From Oscillibacter sp. (GTDB lineage Bacteria; Bacillota; Clostridia; Oscillospirales; Oscillospiraceae): a stretch of 51,139 nt of DNA. Within the stretch, counting starts at the first letter, position 1. Each line of letters begins with the position of its first letter. Below the pieces are notes generated by a model. That model did no database searches, was not told where the DNA came from, and worked only from the letters and a program-made list of their open reading frames with translations. Made by a program: the position numbers and the translations under genes. Shown one piece after another: positions 1-7,739 of this stretch. The stretch spans positions 1-51,139 of the forward strand of contig JAFXQD010000047.1 in NCBI GenBank assembly GCA_017527365.1. The letters are read 5' to 3'.

Positions 1-1
1 C

Positions 2-601
2 TTCACCGACCCGCTCGCAATCCACGCTATTGAGATGATACAGGCCGATTTAATCCCGTCCTACAACGGCGACATGTCCGCCCGCGACCGTATGCACAAC
101 GCGCAGTGTCTTGCGGGTATGGCGTTCTCCAACGCGCTTCTGGGCATTGTCCATTCCATGGCCCACAAGACGGGCGCGGTCTTCGCCGACTGCGGCGCGC
201 ACATCATTCACGGCGCGGCCAACGCCATGTATCTGCCCAAGGTTATCGCGTTCAACGCGAAAGACCCGGAAGCGAAAAAGCGTTACGGCGTCATTGTCGA
301 TTACATGGGCATTGCGCCGAAAGACGCGCCGGACGATGAAAAAGTCTCCGCGCTTATCGCGCATTTGCGCGGGATGAACGACGCGCTGAACATTCCGCAC
401 TGTATCAAGAACTACGGCGCGGACAGCTATCCGTGCGAACAGGGCTTTGTGCCGGAAAACGTCTTTCTGGAACGCCTCCGCGACATCGCCGTGAACGCTA
501 TCGCGGACGCCTGCACCGGCTCCAATCCGCGTCAGCCCTCCGTCGAGGAGATGGAAAAACTGCTCAAATGCTGTTACTATGACGCGGCTGTGGATTTCTA
601 A
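2..601 (+). CDS. Iron-containing alcohol dehydrogenase, C-terminal part (5' truncated by window)
   Basis: The open frame enters from the left edge and encodes the last 199 residues of a group III iron-dependent alcohol dehydrogenase, which reduces aldehydes to alcohols with NAD(P)H in the cytoplasm. The all-helical C-terminal domain is recognisable: the HxxxHKTGA-like metal-binding stretch (HSMAHKTGA), a second ligand histidine about 14-17 residues on (HGAANAMYLP), and the family's late CTGSNPRQP motif. The NAD-binding N-terminal domain lies outside the window. The exact substrate (butanol, ethanol, lactaldehyde, propanediol) cannot be told from this part. An intrinsic terminator follows 11 bases after the stop, so this is the last gene of its transcript. 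Confidence 0.85.
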   Translation, partial: FTDPLAIHAIEMIQADLIPSYNGDMSARDRMHNAQCLAGMAFSNALLGIVHSMAHKTGAVFADCGAHIIHGAANAMYLPKVIAFNAKDPEAKKRYGVIVDYMGIAPKDAPDDEKVSALIAHLRGMNDALNIPHCIKNYGADSYPCEQGFVPENVFLERLRDIAVNAIADACTGSNPRQPSVEEMEKLLKCCYYDAAVDF

Positions 602-612
602 TTCCTGCTATT

Positions 613-650
613 ATATCGGGACGGGGCGCTTCCTGTCCCGATATTTTTTA
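613..650 (+). terminator. Rho-independent terminator of the alcohol dehydrogenase
   Basis: A perfect 10-bp stem (613-622 with 635-644, arm ATATCGGGAC) closes a 12-base loop and is followed by a run of T. Confidence 0.9.
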
Positions 651-701
651 TGGAAACACCGCATAACAGGCTTAAAAGAACCGCCGACATAATAATTTGT
701 C

Positions 702-730
702 TTGCTTCTATCCCCAAATTATGCTATGCT
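702..730 (+). promoter_or_regulatory. Predicted sigma-A promoter of treR
   Basis: TTGCTT at 702-707, a 17-bp spacer, and TATGCT at 725-730. Transcription would start near 737, which excludes the upstream in-frame start at 702 for the regulator. Confidence 0.6.
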
Positions 731-761
731 TGTTACACGCGAACGCGGGGAGGGACAGCTT

Positions 762-1487
762 ATGCCGACAGTGAGATATGAGAAAATTTATCGGGAGCTT
801 CGCGGCGCGATTGAAGCGGGAGCCTATCCGAAAGAACTGCCGACGGAACAGCACCTGACGGAACAGTTCGGATGTTCCCGCAACACGGTGCGCCGCGCCA
901 TAGGGCGCTTGGAGGAGGACGGGTACGTGCAGAGCGCCCGCGGCAGAGGGGTGTTTGTCCTGTTTGAAAAGCCCGAACGGACGGAGTTTAAATTCAGCGA
1001 CGTGGAAAGCATGAAGGAAGCGGCGGAGCGGACTCATTTGGACGTAACGACGAAAGTCGTCTACTTTACGGAACTAACCGTGGACGAGCCGACGCATTCC
1101 CTGACCGGGCTGCCCCAAGGGGAGGAAATTTATTATTTGCGGCGCGTCCGTTTCCTCGGAGGGGAGGCGCTGATTCTTGACCACAATTACTTCCTAAAAA
1201 GCGTGGCGCGGGGATTGTCGCCCAAAATCGCGGAGGCGTCCGTGTACGAATACATGGAGCGCGTCCTCAAGGAAAAAATCGTCACCACGCAGCGCAAGTA
1301 TACGGTGGAGCTCGCCCAGCCGACGGACAGGGAATATCTGGACTTGGGCGACTATAATTGCCTCGTCATGGTCAGCAGCAGGACGTTTAACGCCAAAGGC
1401 GTGCAGTTTGAGTTCACGCAGTCGCGCCACAGAGCCGACCGTTTCGCGTTCTACGGGCAGGTTCGCCGACGAAAACCCGGAAAGTAA
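762..1487 (+). CDS. treR: GntR/HutC-family regulator, trehalose operon repressor TreR
   Basis: A 241-residue regulator of the GntR family, HutC branch. Residues 1-70 form the winged helix-turn-helix (IYRELRGAIEAGAYPKELPTE, then CSRNTVRRAIGRLEEDG), and about 75-240 match a UTRA effector domain. In Firmicutes TreR binds trehalose-6-phosphate and releases the tre operator; here that role is inferred from the adjacent trehalose PTS and hydrolase genes. The ATG at 762 sits a short distance after a GGGGAGGG ribosome-binding site and after the predicted transcription start; an upstream in-frame start would precede it. It has its own terminator, so treR and the permease gene are separate transcripts in the same orientation. 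Confidence 0.85.
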   Translation: MPTVRYEKIYRELRGAIEAGAYPKELPTEQHLTEQFGCSRNTVRRAIGRLEEDGYVQSARGRGVFVLFEKPERTEFKFSDVESMKEAAERTHLDVTTKVVYFTELTVDEPTHSLTGLPQGEEIYYLRRVRFLGGEALILDHNYFLKSVARGLSPKIAEASVYEYMERVLKEKIVTTQRKYTVELAQPTDREYLDLGDYNCLVMVSSRTFNAKGVQFEFTQSRHRADRFAFYGQVRRRKPGK

Positions 1488-1504
1488 ACATCCGTCTTGG
1501 AAAT

Positions 1505-1543
1505 CCGCACAAACGAAGGCTTCCGATTTGTGCGGGTTTTTCT
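1505..1543 (+). terminator. Rho-independent terminator of treR
   Basis: Nine-bp stem CCGCACAAA (1505-1513) with TTTGTGCGG (1527-1535), followed by GTTTTTCTTT. Confidence 0.9.
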
Positions 1544-1554
1544 TTGCCCCGCTC

Positions 1555-1583
1555 TTGACAAAGATGTTTGCGCATAATAAAAT
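1555..1583 (+). promoter_or_regulatory. Sigma-A promoter of the trehalose PTS operon
   Basis: TTGACA at 1555-1560 (perfect -35), 17-bp spacer, TAAAAT at 1578-1583. Predicted start of transcription about 1590. Confidence 0.8.
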
Positions 1584-1615
1584 GATTTTCGCAAGTTGTT
1601 TGAACATATTGCGAA
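1568..1615. promoter_or_regulatory. Inverted TTGCG/CGCAA elements, candidate TreR operator(s)
   Basis: TTGCG occurs at 1568-1572 inside the promoter spacer, TTCGCAA at 1588-1594 at the predicted transcription start, and TTGCGAA at 1609-1615. The last two form a perfect 7-bp inverted repeat with a 14-bp gap. Their place over and just after the promoter fits a repressor site, but they do not match the Bacillus TreR box, so the link to TreR is inference. Confidence 0.4.
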
Positions 1616-1626
1616 GGAGGCATACT

Positions 1627-3594
1627 ATGGGCAAGTTTACAGAGGATTCCAAAGAACTGCTTGCCGCAATCGGCGGGAGCGAAAACATCGCGGCGGTCTC
1701 CCACTGCATTACCCGTATGCGGTACGTGCTGATGGACCCCAAAAAGGCCGACATCAAACGCATCGAGCGCATTCCCTCCGTCAAAGGCACCTTTACGCAG
1801 GCCGGACAGTTTCAGGTGATTATCGGCAACGAGGTCGCCGACTTCTACGACGATTTCGCCGCCGTTTCGGGCGTGTCCGGCGTCTCCAAAGAGCAGGTCA
1901 AGAGCATGTCCAAGCAGAACCAGAACGTTTTGCAAAAACTCATGACTTCCCTCGCGGAGATTTTCGCGCCGCTCATCCCCGCTATCGTCACGGGCGGCTT
2001 AATCCTCGGCTTCCGCAACGTCATTGACAGCATGGAAGTCTTTAACGGCGCGACGCTTGTCAGCCAGAGCCAGTTCTGGGCGGGCGTCGACCACTTCCTG
2101 TGGCTTCTCGGCGAGGCCGTGTTCCATGTCGGCATTCCCGTCGGAATCTGCTGGACGGTCATGAAGAAAATGGGCGGCACGGAAATGCTCGGCATTATCC
2201 TCGGTCTGACCCTTGTCTCCGGACAGCTCACCAACGCCTACGGCGTCGCCGACGCCCTCGCAAACGGCACTATCAACCAGTGGGACTTCGGCTTTATCAA
2301 AGTCAACATGATTGGCTATCAGGCGCAGGTGCTCCCCGCGATTCTTGCCGCGTTTACGTTGGCGTACCTTGAACGCTTCTTTAAGAAGATTTCGCCAAAA
2401 GTCGTGTCCATGATTTTAGTGCCCTTCTGTAGCCTGCTCCTCGCGGTCATGGCGGCGCACTTCGTCCTTGGCCCTATCGGCTGGAAAATCGGCGCGGTTA
2501 TCTCCGACGTGGTATACGCCGGAATCAGCGGCTCGTTCCGCGTCCTGTTCGGCGCCGTGTTCGGCTTCTTCTACGCCCCCCTCGTCATCACCGGACTGCA
2601 CCACATGAGCAACGCAATCGACCTCCAGCTTATCGCCGGGTCTCAGGCGACAGCCCACCCCGGCACCATGCTCTGGCCTATGATTGCGCTTTCCAATATC
2701 GCGCAAGGCTCCGCCGTCCTCGGCATGATTGCCTTGCAGCGCAAGAGCGCCCGCGCCCAAGAATTGAACATCCCCTCCTGCATTTCCTGCTATCTGGGCG
2801 TCACGGAGCCGGCCATGTTCGGCATTAACCTGAAATACGTGTTCCCGTTCATCTGCGGCATGTGCGGCTCGTGTATCGCGGGCGTCGTAAGCACGGCGAC
2901 AAGCGTCACCGCAACCGCGATTGGCGTCGGCGGCCTGCCCGGAATTTTGTCCATCCGCCCGGAATACATGGGTTCTTTCGCGCTGTGCATGTTAATCGCA
3001 ATCGCCGTGCCGTTCGCGCTGACTTACGTCGTCGGACATCGCAAGGGGCTTGACGCGGAGGCCGCCGCCGAAGCGGAGGCGGAGCGTTTGGACGCGGAAG
3101 CCGCCCTCACGGACGCGCAAGCCAAAGCCGCCCACGCCCCCTTTGAGTTCAAAGCCTTCCTGACGGGCAAAACCGTCGCCATTGAGGAAGTCCCCGACGC
3201 GACGTTTGCCGAGAAGGTTCTGGGCGACGGAATCGCCATTGACCCGACAAGCTCCGTACTGCTCGCGCCCGTTGACGCGACCGTTTCCCAAACTATGGAC
3301 GGAAGCAACCACGCCCTTGGGCTCACGCTCCCGAACGGCGTTGAAATCCTCCTGCACATCGGGCTCGACACCGTGGGCATGAACGGCGACGGGTTCAAAA
3401 TCCACGTCCGGCGCGGACAGCGCGTCAAGGCGGGAGACCAGTTAATCACGTTCGACCCCGTGAAAATCAGAGCCGCCGGGCACCCGCTCATTACCATGAT
3501 GGTGGTCACGGACGACGGCGGCTACGACAAGTTCCAGTTCGACGCCGGGAAGGACGCGCAAGCCGGAAGCGACGTTATCGGACACGCGGAGTGA
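1627..3594 (+). CDS. treP: Trehalose-specific PTS enzyme II, fused EIIBCA
   Basis: A 655-residue permease that imports trehalose while phosphorylating it to trehalose-6-phosphate. The N-terminal EIIB domain carries the phosphocysteine at Cys27 (SHCITRMR), and its VKGTFTQAGQFQVIIGN stretch is typical of trehalose/sucrose permeases. The middle (about 105-480) is the multi-span EIIC channel. The C-terminus (about 510-655) is a glucose-type EIIA with the paired histidines His562 and His577 (HIGLDTVG), 15 residues apart as in EIIA-Glc. Bacillus TreP and E. coli TreB lack the EIIA, so this protein is self-sufficient for the EII steps. An Ala/Glu-rich linker joins C and A. The ATG at 1627 follows GAAGGAGG; the longer upstream frame overlaps the treR end and is not used. 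treC follows. Confidence 0.9.
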   Translation: MGKFTEDSKELLAAIGGSENIAAVSHCITRMRYVLMDPKKADIKRIERIPSVKGTFTQAGQFQVIIGNEVADFYDDFAAVSGVSGVSKEQVKSMSKQNQNVLQKLMTSLAEIFAPLIPAIVTGGLILGFRNVIDSMEVFNGATLVSQSQFWAGVDHFLWLLGEAVFHVGIPVGICWTVMKKMGGTEMLGIILGLTLVSGQLTNAYGVADALANGTINQWDFGFIKVNMIGYQAQVLPAILAAFTLAYLERFFKKISPKVVSMILVPFCSLLLAVMAAHFVLGPIGWKIGAVISDVVYAGISGSFRVLFGAVFGFFYAPLVITGLHHMSNAIDLQLIAGSQATAHPGTMLWPMIALSNIAQGSAVLGMIALQRKSARAQELNIPSCISCYLGVTEPAMFGINLKYVFPFICGMCGSCIAGVVSTATSVTATAIGVGGLPGILSIRPEYMGSFALCMLIAIAVPFALTYVVGHRKGLDAEAAAEAEAERLDAEAALTDAQAKAAHAPFEFKAFLTGKTVAIEEVPDATFAEKVLGDGIAIDPTSSVLLAPVDATVSQTMDGSNHALGLTLPNGVEILLHIGLDTVGMNGDGFKIHVRRGQRVKAGDQLITFDPVKIRAAGHPLITMMVVTDDGGYDKFQFDAGKDAQAGSDVIGHAE

Positions 3595-3628
3595 CGCAAG
3601 CGGATTCCGATTTATTTCGGCACGCTTT

Positions 3629-3658
3629 GGACGGGGGGAACGGCGTTTCCCCCTGTCC
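3629..3658 (+). other. Intercistronic hairpin between treP and treC
   Basis: An inverted repeat of about 12 bp (3629-3640 with 3647-3658) closes a short loop and lies just before the treC ribosome-binding site. There is no T-run, so it looks like an RNA processing or stabilising stem rather than a terminator. Confidence 0.5.
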
Positions 3659-3678
3659 TAAATATGGGAGGATTTGCA

Positions 3679-5325
3679 ATGGAGAATAAAAACAGCGTAG
3701 TCTATCAGATTTACGTCAAGTCGTTCTGCGACAGCAACGGCGACGGAATCGGCGACTTGAATGGAATCCGCTCCAAACTGCCCTATATTAAGAGCTTGGG
3801 CGTAGATTACATTTGGGTGACGCCCTTCTACCCGTCCCCCATGTTCGATAACGGCTACGACGTGGCGGACTACTGCGCCGTCAATCCCATGTTCGGCACA
3901 ATGGCGGACTGCGAAGCCATGATTGCCGAGGCCGACGCGCTGGGCATGGGCTTCATGTTCGACATGGTGTTTAATCACACCTCTTGGAACCACGAATGGT
4001 TCAAAAAAGCCCTGACGGGCGACCCGGAGTATATGGACTACTACATCTTCCGCGACGGCGTAAACGGCGGCCCCCCGCTCGACTGGACGGCGAGTTTCGG
4101 GACGCCCGCTTGGGAGTACGTCCCCGCGCTGGATAAGTGGTACCTGCACCTGTTCGACAAGTCCCAGCCCGATTTAAACTGGGAAAACCCGAAAGTCCGG
4201 GAGGCGTTGAAAAACGTCATCCGCTTCTGGAAGGGCAAGGGCGTCAAGGGCTTCCGTTTCGACGTGCTGAACCTTATTTCCAAGCCCGCCCGTCTGGAGG
4301 ACTGCGGCCCCGGCAGCGGCACAAGCTATTGCAAGGACGGACACCGTATCCATGAGTTCATCCGGGAAATGGTCACGGAGACCGGAATTGAAAATATGAT
4401 AACGGTCGGGGAAATGGCGTCCACGACGCTGGAAAACTGCGTTAAGTATTCCCATCCCGAAAGCCGCGAACTTGCCATGTGCTTCAACTTTCATCATCTC
4501 AAGGTGGACTACAAGAACGGCGACAAGTGGGCGCTCATGGAGCCGGATTTAGCCCGTTTGCGCCAGCTTTTCCAAGAGTGGCAGGAAACGATGTCCCAAC
4601 GCGGCGGATGGTGCGCCGTGTTCTGGTGCAACCACGACCAGCCCCGCGTTGTCTCCCGCTTCGGCGACGAGGGCGCCTACTGGAAGCAGTCGGCGAAAAT
4701 GCTGGGCACGTTTATCCACCTTCTGCGCGGCACCCCCTACATCTATCAGGGCGAGGAACTCGGCATGACCAACGCGCATTATACGAGCATTGAGCAGTAC
4801 AACGACGTGGAGAGCGTCAACTACTACAAGATACTCTTGGAGCGCGGCGTCTCCGAGGCGGACGCGCTGGAAGTCCTGCGCCAGCGTTCCCGCGACAACG
4901 CCCGCACGCCCATGCAGTGGAGCGCAAAGCCCGGCGTCGGATTCACCGACGGCAAGCCGTGGCTGGAAAGCCCCGATAATTACCAGTCTATCAACGTCGA
5001 GGCGGAGGAGCAAGACCCCGATTCCATCCTGAACTATTACCGCAAACTGGCGAAACTGCGCAAGGACTACCCCGTGATTGCGGACGGGGGCATCCGGTTT
5101 CTGGACGCGGGCAACGGGAAAGTATTCGCCTATGAGCGGAGCCTTGGCGGACAGCGGCTGACGGTGGTATGCAATTTCAGCGGGGACGCGGAAACCGTCG
5201 CGCTTGATTCGGATTTGAGCGCGGGGCGCGTTCTCATTTCCAACGGCGGGGAAAACCTGCTCGACAGGCTCGCTTCGTCCCGCTTGACGCTGAATCCTTT
5301 CGAGGCGTTCGCCATTCTGACTTAA
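3679..5325 (+). CDS. treC: Trehalose-6-phosphate hydrolase (GH13)
   Basis: A 548-residue cytoplasmic glycoside hydrolase family 13 enzyme splitting trehalose-6-phosphate into glucose and glucose-6-phosphate; length matches TreC/TreA (about 550). The family landmarks are in order: VVYQIYVKSFCDSNGDGIGD at the start, GYDVADY, the MVFNHTS motif, the nucleophile Asp195 (FRFDVLN), the acid/base Glu245 (TVGEM) and the stabilising Asp320 (NHDQPR). The C-terminal beta domain runs to the end. The alpha-glucosidase/oligo-1,6-glucosidase subfamilies look similar, so specificity rests on the trehalose PTS gene 84 bases upstream. ATG 3679 follows GGGAGG; the ATG at 3664 overlaps that site and is rejected. 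Confidence 0.88.
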   Translation: MENKNSVVYQIYVKSFCDSNGDGIGDLNGIRSKLPYIKSLGVDYIWVTPFYPSPMFDNGYDVADYCAVNPMFGTMADCEAMIAEADALGMGFMFDMVFNHTSWNHEWFKKALTGDPEYMDYYIFRDGVNGGPPLDWTASFGTPAWEYVPALDKWYLHLFDKSQPDLNWENPKVREALKNVIRFWKGKGVKGFRFDVLNLISKPARLEDCGPGSGTSYCKDGHRIHEFIREMVTETGIENMITVGEMASTTLENCVKYSHPESRELAMCFNFHHLKVDYKNGDKWALMEPDLARLRQLFQEWQETMSQRGGWCAVFWCNHDQPRVVSRFGDEGAYWKQSAKMLGTFIHLLRGTPYIYQGEELGMTNAHYTSIEQYNDVESVNYYKILLERGVSEADALEVLRQRSRDNARTPMQWSAKPGVGFTDGKPWLESPDNYQSINVEAEEQDPDSILNYYRKLAKLRKDYPVIADGGIRFLDAGNGKVFAYERSLGGQRLTVVCNFSGDAETVALDSDLSAGRVLISNGGENLLDRLASSRLTLNPFEAFAILT

Positions 5326-5382
5326 AACTTTAAGCAAGCGCGGCATTCCTAACATTGGACGAAAACCTGTCCCGCAAGACAT

Positions 5383-5438
5383 GCCGGGGAACTGATTCCC
5401 CGGCGCGTTACTTTGCGCCGTACCGCTTACGGCGTAAA
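5383..5438. repeat. Two tandem palindromes downstream of treC
   Basis: 5383-5404 is a palindrome with 8-bp arms (GCCGGGGA / TCCCCGGC), and about 5416-5438 a second one with arms CGCCGTA / TACGGCG. They precede the real terminator and may stabilise the treC mRNA 3' end. Confidence 0.5.
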
Positions 5439-5467
5439 CGGTTGATTTCTGGATTTCTCAACGAGCC

Positions 5468-5502
5468 GCCCTCCCCCGGATTCGCAGGGGAGGGCTTTTT
5501 TG
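5468..5502 (+). terminator. Rho-independent terminator of the trehalose operon
   Basis: Nine-bp stem GCCCTCCCC (5468-5476) with GGGGAGGGC (5487-5495), then TTTTTT. Confidence 0.92.
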
Positions 5503-5619
5503 ATACGCAAGGCGGCGCTTTTGCGCGATTCCGCGCATAAAGTCCGCCCGGACAGGGAAAACTTTTCCTGATTCCGGCGGCGCGGACGGTTTTCGCGCCC
5601 CATGACAGGAGGCTTCCCA

Positions 5620-6237
5620 ATGGATACGACGTTTCCCGAAAGCGGAACCTTGAAAAATCTCATGCTGGCGTTCGCCGGGGAGAGCCAAGCCCGCAACCGC
5701 TACGCGTTCGCCGCCGCGCTCTGCCGAAAGCAGGGCTTCCACGTTATTGACGCCGTTTTCACCTTCACCGCCAATCAGGAGCAGGCGCACGCCCACGTTT
5801 TTTACAACCATATGAAAGCCGTCGCGGGGCGTCAGGTTCATATCGACGGAGATTTCCCCGTGTGCTTCAGCAACGACGTTTTAGACCTGTTGCGCATGGC
5901 GCGGGACGGCGAGTTCCGGGAGGCCGCGCCGATATACCCCGATTTCGCCAAGGTTGCCCGCGAGGAGGGCTACCCGGAAATCGCAGATTCCTTCGAGCGT
6001 ATCGCCGCCGTCGAACAGTCCCACGGCAACCGCTTCGCCCGGTACGCGGAACTGCTCGAACGCGGGCAGCTTTACGTTTCGGAGGCGGAATGCGGCTGGA
6101 TGTGCCTGAACTGCGGGCACATCCTACAGGGCACGGAAGCCCCGAAAGCCTGCCCCGTCTGCAACCATCCGCAAGGATTCTTCATCCGTCTGGAAGCGGC
6201 GCCCTACGGCGGCGGAATCCTGCAAAACGCTCAATAA
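5620..6237 (+). CDS. rbr: Rubrerythrin
   Basis: A 205-residue non-heme iron peroxidase of anaerobes that reduces hydrogen peroxide with electrons from rubredoxin/NADH, protecting the cell from oxygen. The N-terminal ferritin-like four-helix domain shows the diiron ligand motif GESQARNRY and a second set around NQEQAHAHVFY and VEQSHGNRF. The C-terminal rubredoxin-like domain has the two CxxC pairs (CLNCGHI and CPVCNHPQ) that bind one iron. The start at 5620 is fixed by ACAGGAGG; an ATG at 5602 lies in front of that site. The gene stands alone between two terminators. Confidence 0.92.
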   Translation: MDTTFPESGTLKNLMLAFAGESQARNRYAFAAALCRKQGFHVIDAVFTFTANQEQAHAHVFYNHMKAVAGRQVHIDGDFPVCFSNDVLDLLRMARDGEFREAAPIYPDFAKVAREEGYPEIADSFERIAAVEQSHGNRFARYAELLERGQLYVSEAECGWMCLNCGHILQGTEAPKACPVCNHPQGFFIRLEAAPYGGGILQNAQ

Positions 6238-6245
6238 CCCTGTCG

Positions 6246-6282
6246 GGCGCGTTCCGCGCAATGAGGCGGAACACGCCTTTTA
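6246..6282 (+). terminator. Rho-independent terminator of rubrerythrin
   Basis: Twelve-bp stem with one mismatch (6246-6257 with 6266-6277) followed by TTTT. Confidence 0.75.
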
Positions 6283-6324
6283 TACTGCCCGCATAGAATG
6301 GGAAAGCGAAAGGAGGGATACGGG

Positions 6325-6765
6325 ATGAGCTATTCCGACCGTGAGCTGTTGGCGCGTCTGATACAGTGCGAGGCGGGCGGAGAGGGCGAGAACGGCATGA
6401 AGGCGGTTGCGGGCGTCGTGATGAACCGCGTCAACGCCAGAGGCGGCGAGTACGCCCGCACGGGGCGGGGGAGCATTCGCAACATCATTTTCCAGCCTTA
6501 CCAGTTTGTCTGCGCCAGCGAAACGGAGGGCGGCGTGTACAACCCGCAGAACATCTACAACATGAGGCCGCAACAGATACACTACGACATCGCCGACTGG
6601 GCGATTGCGGGCAACCGACTGCCCGTCGTGGCGGAATCTATGTGGTTTTACAACCCCTACGGCCCGACCTGCCGCTCCTTTTTCCCGTCGGACGTGGGCT
6701 ACTGGCAGACGCGTATCGGCGACCACTGCTTTTATAATCCCACAAACGCGTATTATCGAACCTGA
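6325..6765 (+). CDS. cwlJ: Spore cortex-lytic hydrolase, CwlJ/SleB family (CwlJ-like)
   Basis: A 146-residue hydrolase_2 family protein expected to break down spore cortex peptidoglycan during germination. It lacks a signal peptide and a peptidoglycan-binding domain, which is the CwlJ layout rather than SleB. Family features are the early acidic motif RLIQCEAGGEGENGMKAVAG, VMNRV, the PYQF segment, and the C-terminal SMWFYNP ... GDHCFYNP, close in form to the CwlJ end. The next gene encodes a GerQ-like protein; in Bacillus CwlJ needs GerQ for placement in the coat, so the pair is probably functional. ATG 6325 is 8 bases after AGGAGG; the in-frame ATG at 6298 precedes it. Confidence 0.78.
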   Translation: MSYSDRELLARLIQCEAGGEGENGMKAVAGVVMNRVNARGGEYARTGRGSIRNIIFQPYQFVCASETEGGVYNPQNIYNMRPQQIHYDIADWAIAGNRLPVVAESMWFYNPYGPTCRSFFPSDVGYWQTRIGDHCFYNPTNAYYRT

Positions 6766-6790
6766 ATTTTTTTGAGAAAGAGGCGTTGAT

Positions 6791-7486
6791 ATGAAAAGCC
6801 AATCTACTTACCACAGGCAGTCAAACAGCCGCGCAGACTGGAGTTCGGAAGTAAAGCCGCCGTCGGGCGACAGCCGCGCCGCGTCCGAAACGGGGCTTGG
6901 CGGCATGGAGCGCGACTGGCGGGAGACCGGGCAACAGTCCGGGGGCGCGGAGCGCGGGCAACAGTCCGGCGCGGAGGGCGCCCGGCAAAACAACGGCGAC
7001 TGGCTGGCAGGCGGCGCCGACGCGCTGTCGGTATGGGACGCCAACAGCGGCGCCAACGGCGGAGGCGGACAGGGGGAGTACCACGAGGAAGAGCGCGCAA
7101 ACCGCAATTCGCAAACCATGAACGGAGAGGAAACGGGGCAAATCTGGCCGAACATTGAAAACCATCTGCCCAACGACGTAATAGAATCTCCCACGACTAT
7201 GGAGGAAGTGTATCGCGGGTCGATGAAATCCCTGCTCCTGCGCAACGTGGGCAATTACGTCGTCGCCACGTTCCTGATAGGCACGCAGACAACCGTGTCA
7301 TGGGAGGGGATTCTGTACGACGTGGGCAACGATTACCTTGCCATCTACCAGTCTGGGCGCGACCAGTATATTGTAAGCGATTTGTATTCGCTCAAATACG
7401 TGGAGTTCTACGACACGCGCCGCCGCGAACTATGCGATTCCCTCCTGACCGCGCAAGAGCCAAGCGGAAATTCCCAGAGGATGTGA
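6791..7486 (+). CDS. GerQ-like spore coat protein with long N-terminal extension
   Basis: A 231-residue protein in two parts. Residues 1-137 are low-complexity and hydrophilic, rich in Gly, Gln, Ser, Glu and Asn, with duplicated GQQSG units. Residues about 138-210 (EEVYRGSMKSLLLRNVGNYV ... GILYDVGNDYLAIYQ ... YIVSDLYSLKYVEFYD) resemble the GerQ coat-protein domain: an N-terminal helix, a beta-rich body with an effect-by-product style D-x-hydrophobic core, and the final YL.Y..FY strand. GerQ anchors CwlJ in the Bacillus coat and is crosslinked by transglutaminase, for which the Gln-rich region would be suitable. The gene follows the cwlJ-like gene by 25 bases. Recognition is by eye and context, without an alignment. 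Confidence 0.62.
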   Translation: MKSQSTYHRQSNSRADWSSEVKPPSGDSRAASETGLGGMERDWRETGQQSGGAERGQQSGAEGARQNNGDWLAGGADALSVWDANSGANGGGGQGEYHEEERANRNSQTMNGEETGQIWPNIENHLPNDVIESPTTMEEVYRGSMKSLLLRNVGNYVVATFLIGTQTTVSWEGILYDVGNDYLAIYQSGRDQYIVSDLYSLKYVEFYDTRRRELCDSLLTAQEPSGNSQRM

Positions 7487-7504
7487 TTCGGAGACCGACG
7501 CAGA

Positions 7505-7526
7505 CCCGCCATCAATGGCGGGGTTG
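7505..7526 (+). terminator. Weak hairpin after the gerQ-like gene
   Basis: Stem CCCGCCA with TGGCGGG around a 4-base loop, followed only by GTTGT; a poor U-tail makes it a weak terminator candidate. Confidence 0.4.
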
Positions 7527-7595
7527 TCAAATTGCATAAAGTCTGTTCCCTTTTTTTGCGAATTAAGAGAAAATGCCGAAAATTACAAGTTCTCC

Positions 7596-7624
7596 TTGAA
7601 AGCGTTCAAATATCGTGATACAAT
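7596..7624 (+). promoter_or_regulatory. Predicted promoter of iolD
   Basis: TTGAAA at 7596-7601, 17-bp spacer ending in TGA (extended -10), TACAAT at 7619-7624. The 5' untranslated region to the iolD start is about 110 bases. Confidence 0.75.
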
Positions 7625-7633
7625 AAACAAAAT

Positions 7634-7649
7634 ATGTGCACGTGAACAT
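7634..7649. promoter_or_regulatory. Palindromic operator candidate over the iolD transcription start
   Basis: ATGTGCACGTGAACAT is a near-perfect 16-bp palindrome centred on CG, as in LacI/GalR-type operators. It covers about +4 to +18 of the iolD transcript, a typical repressor position. A second copy (core TGTGCACGTGGACA) lies upstream of iolE at 24161-24174. Confidence 0.6.
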
Positions 7650-7739
7650 CACGAAAAGGCGGGGATTGCGAAACTTTATCCCCGCGCCCGTCGCGGAAAC
7701 ACGGCGCCGCGCCGCCAAAATTTCAGGGGGGAACGCAGT

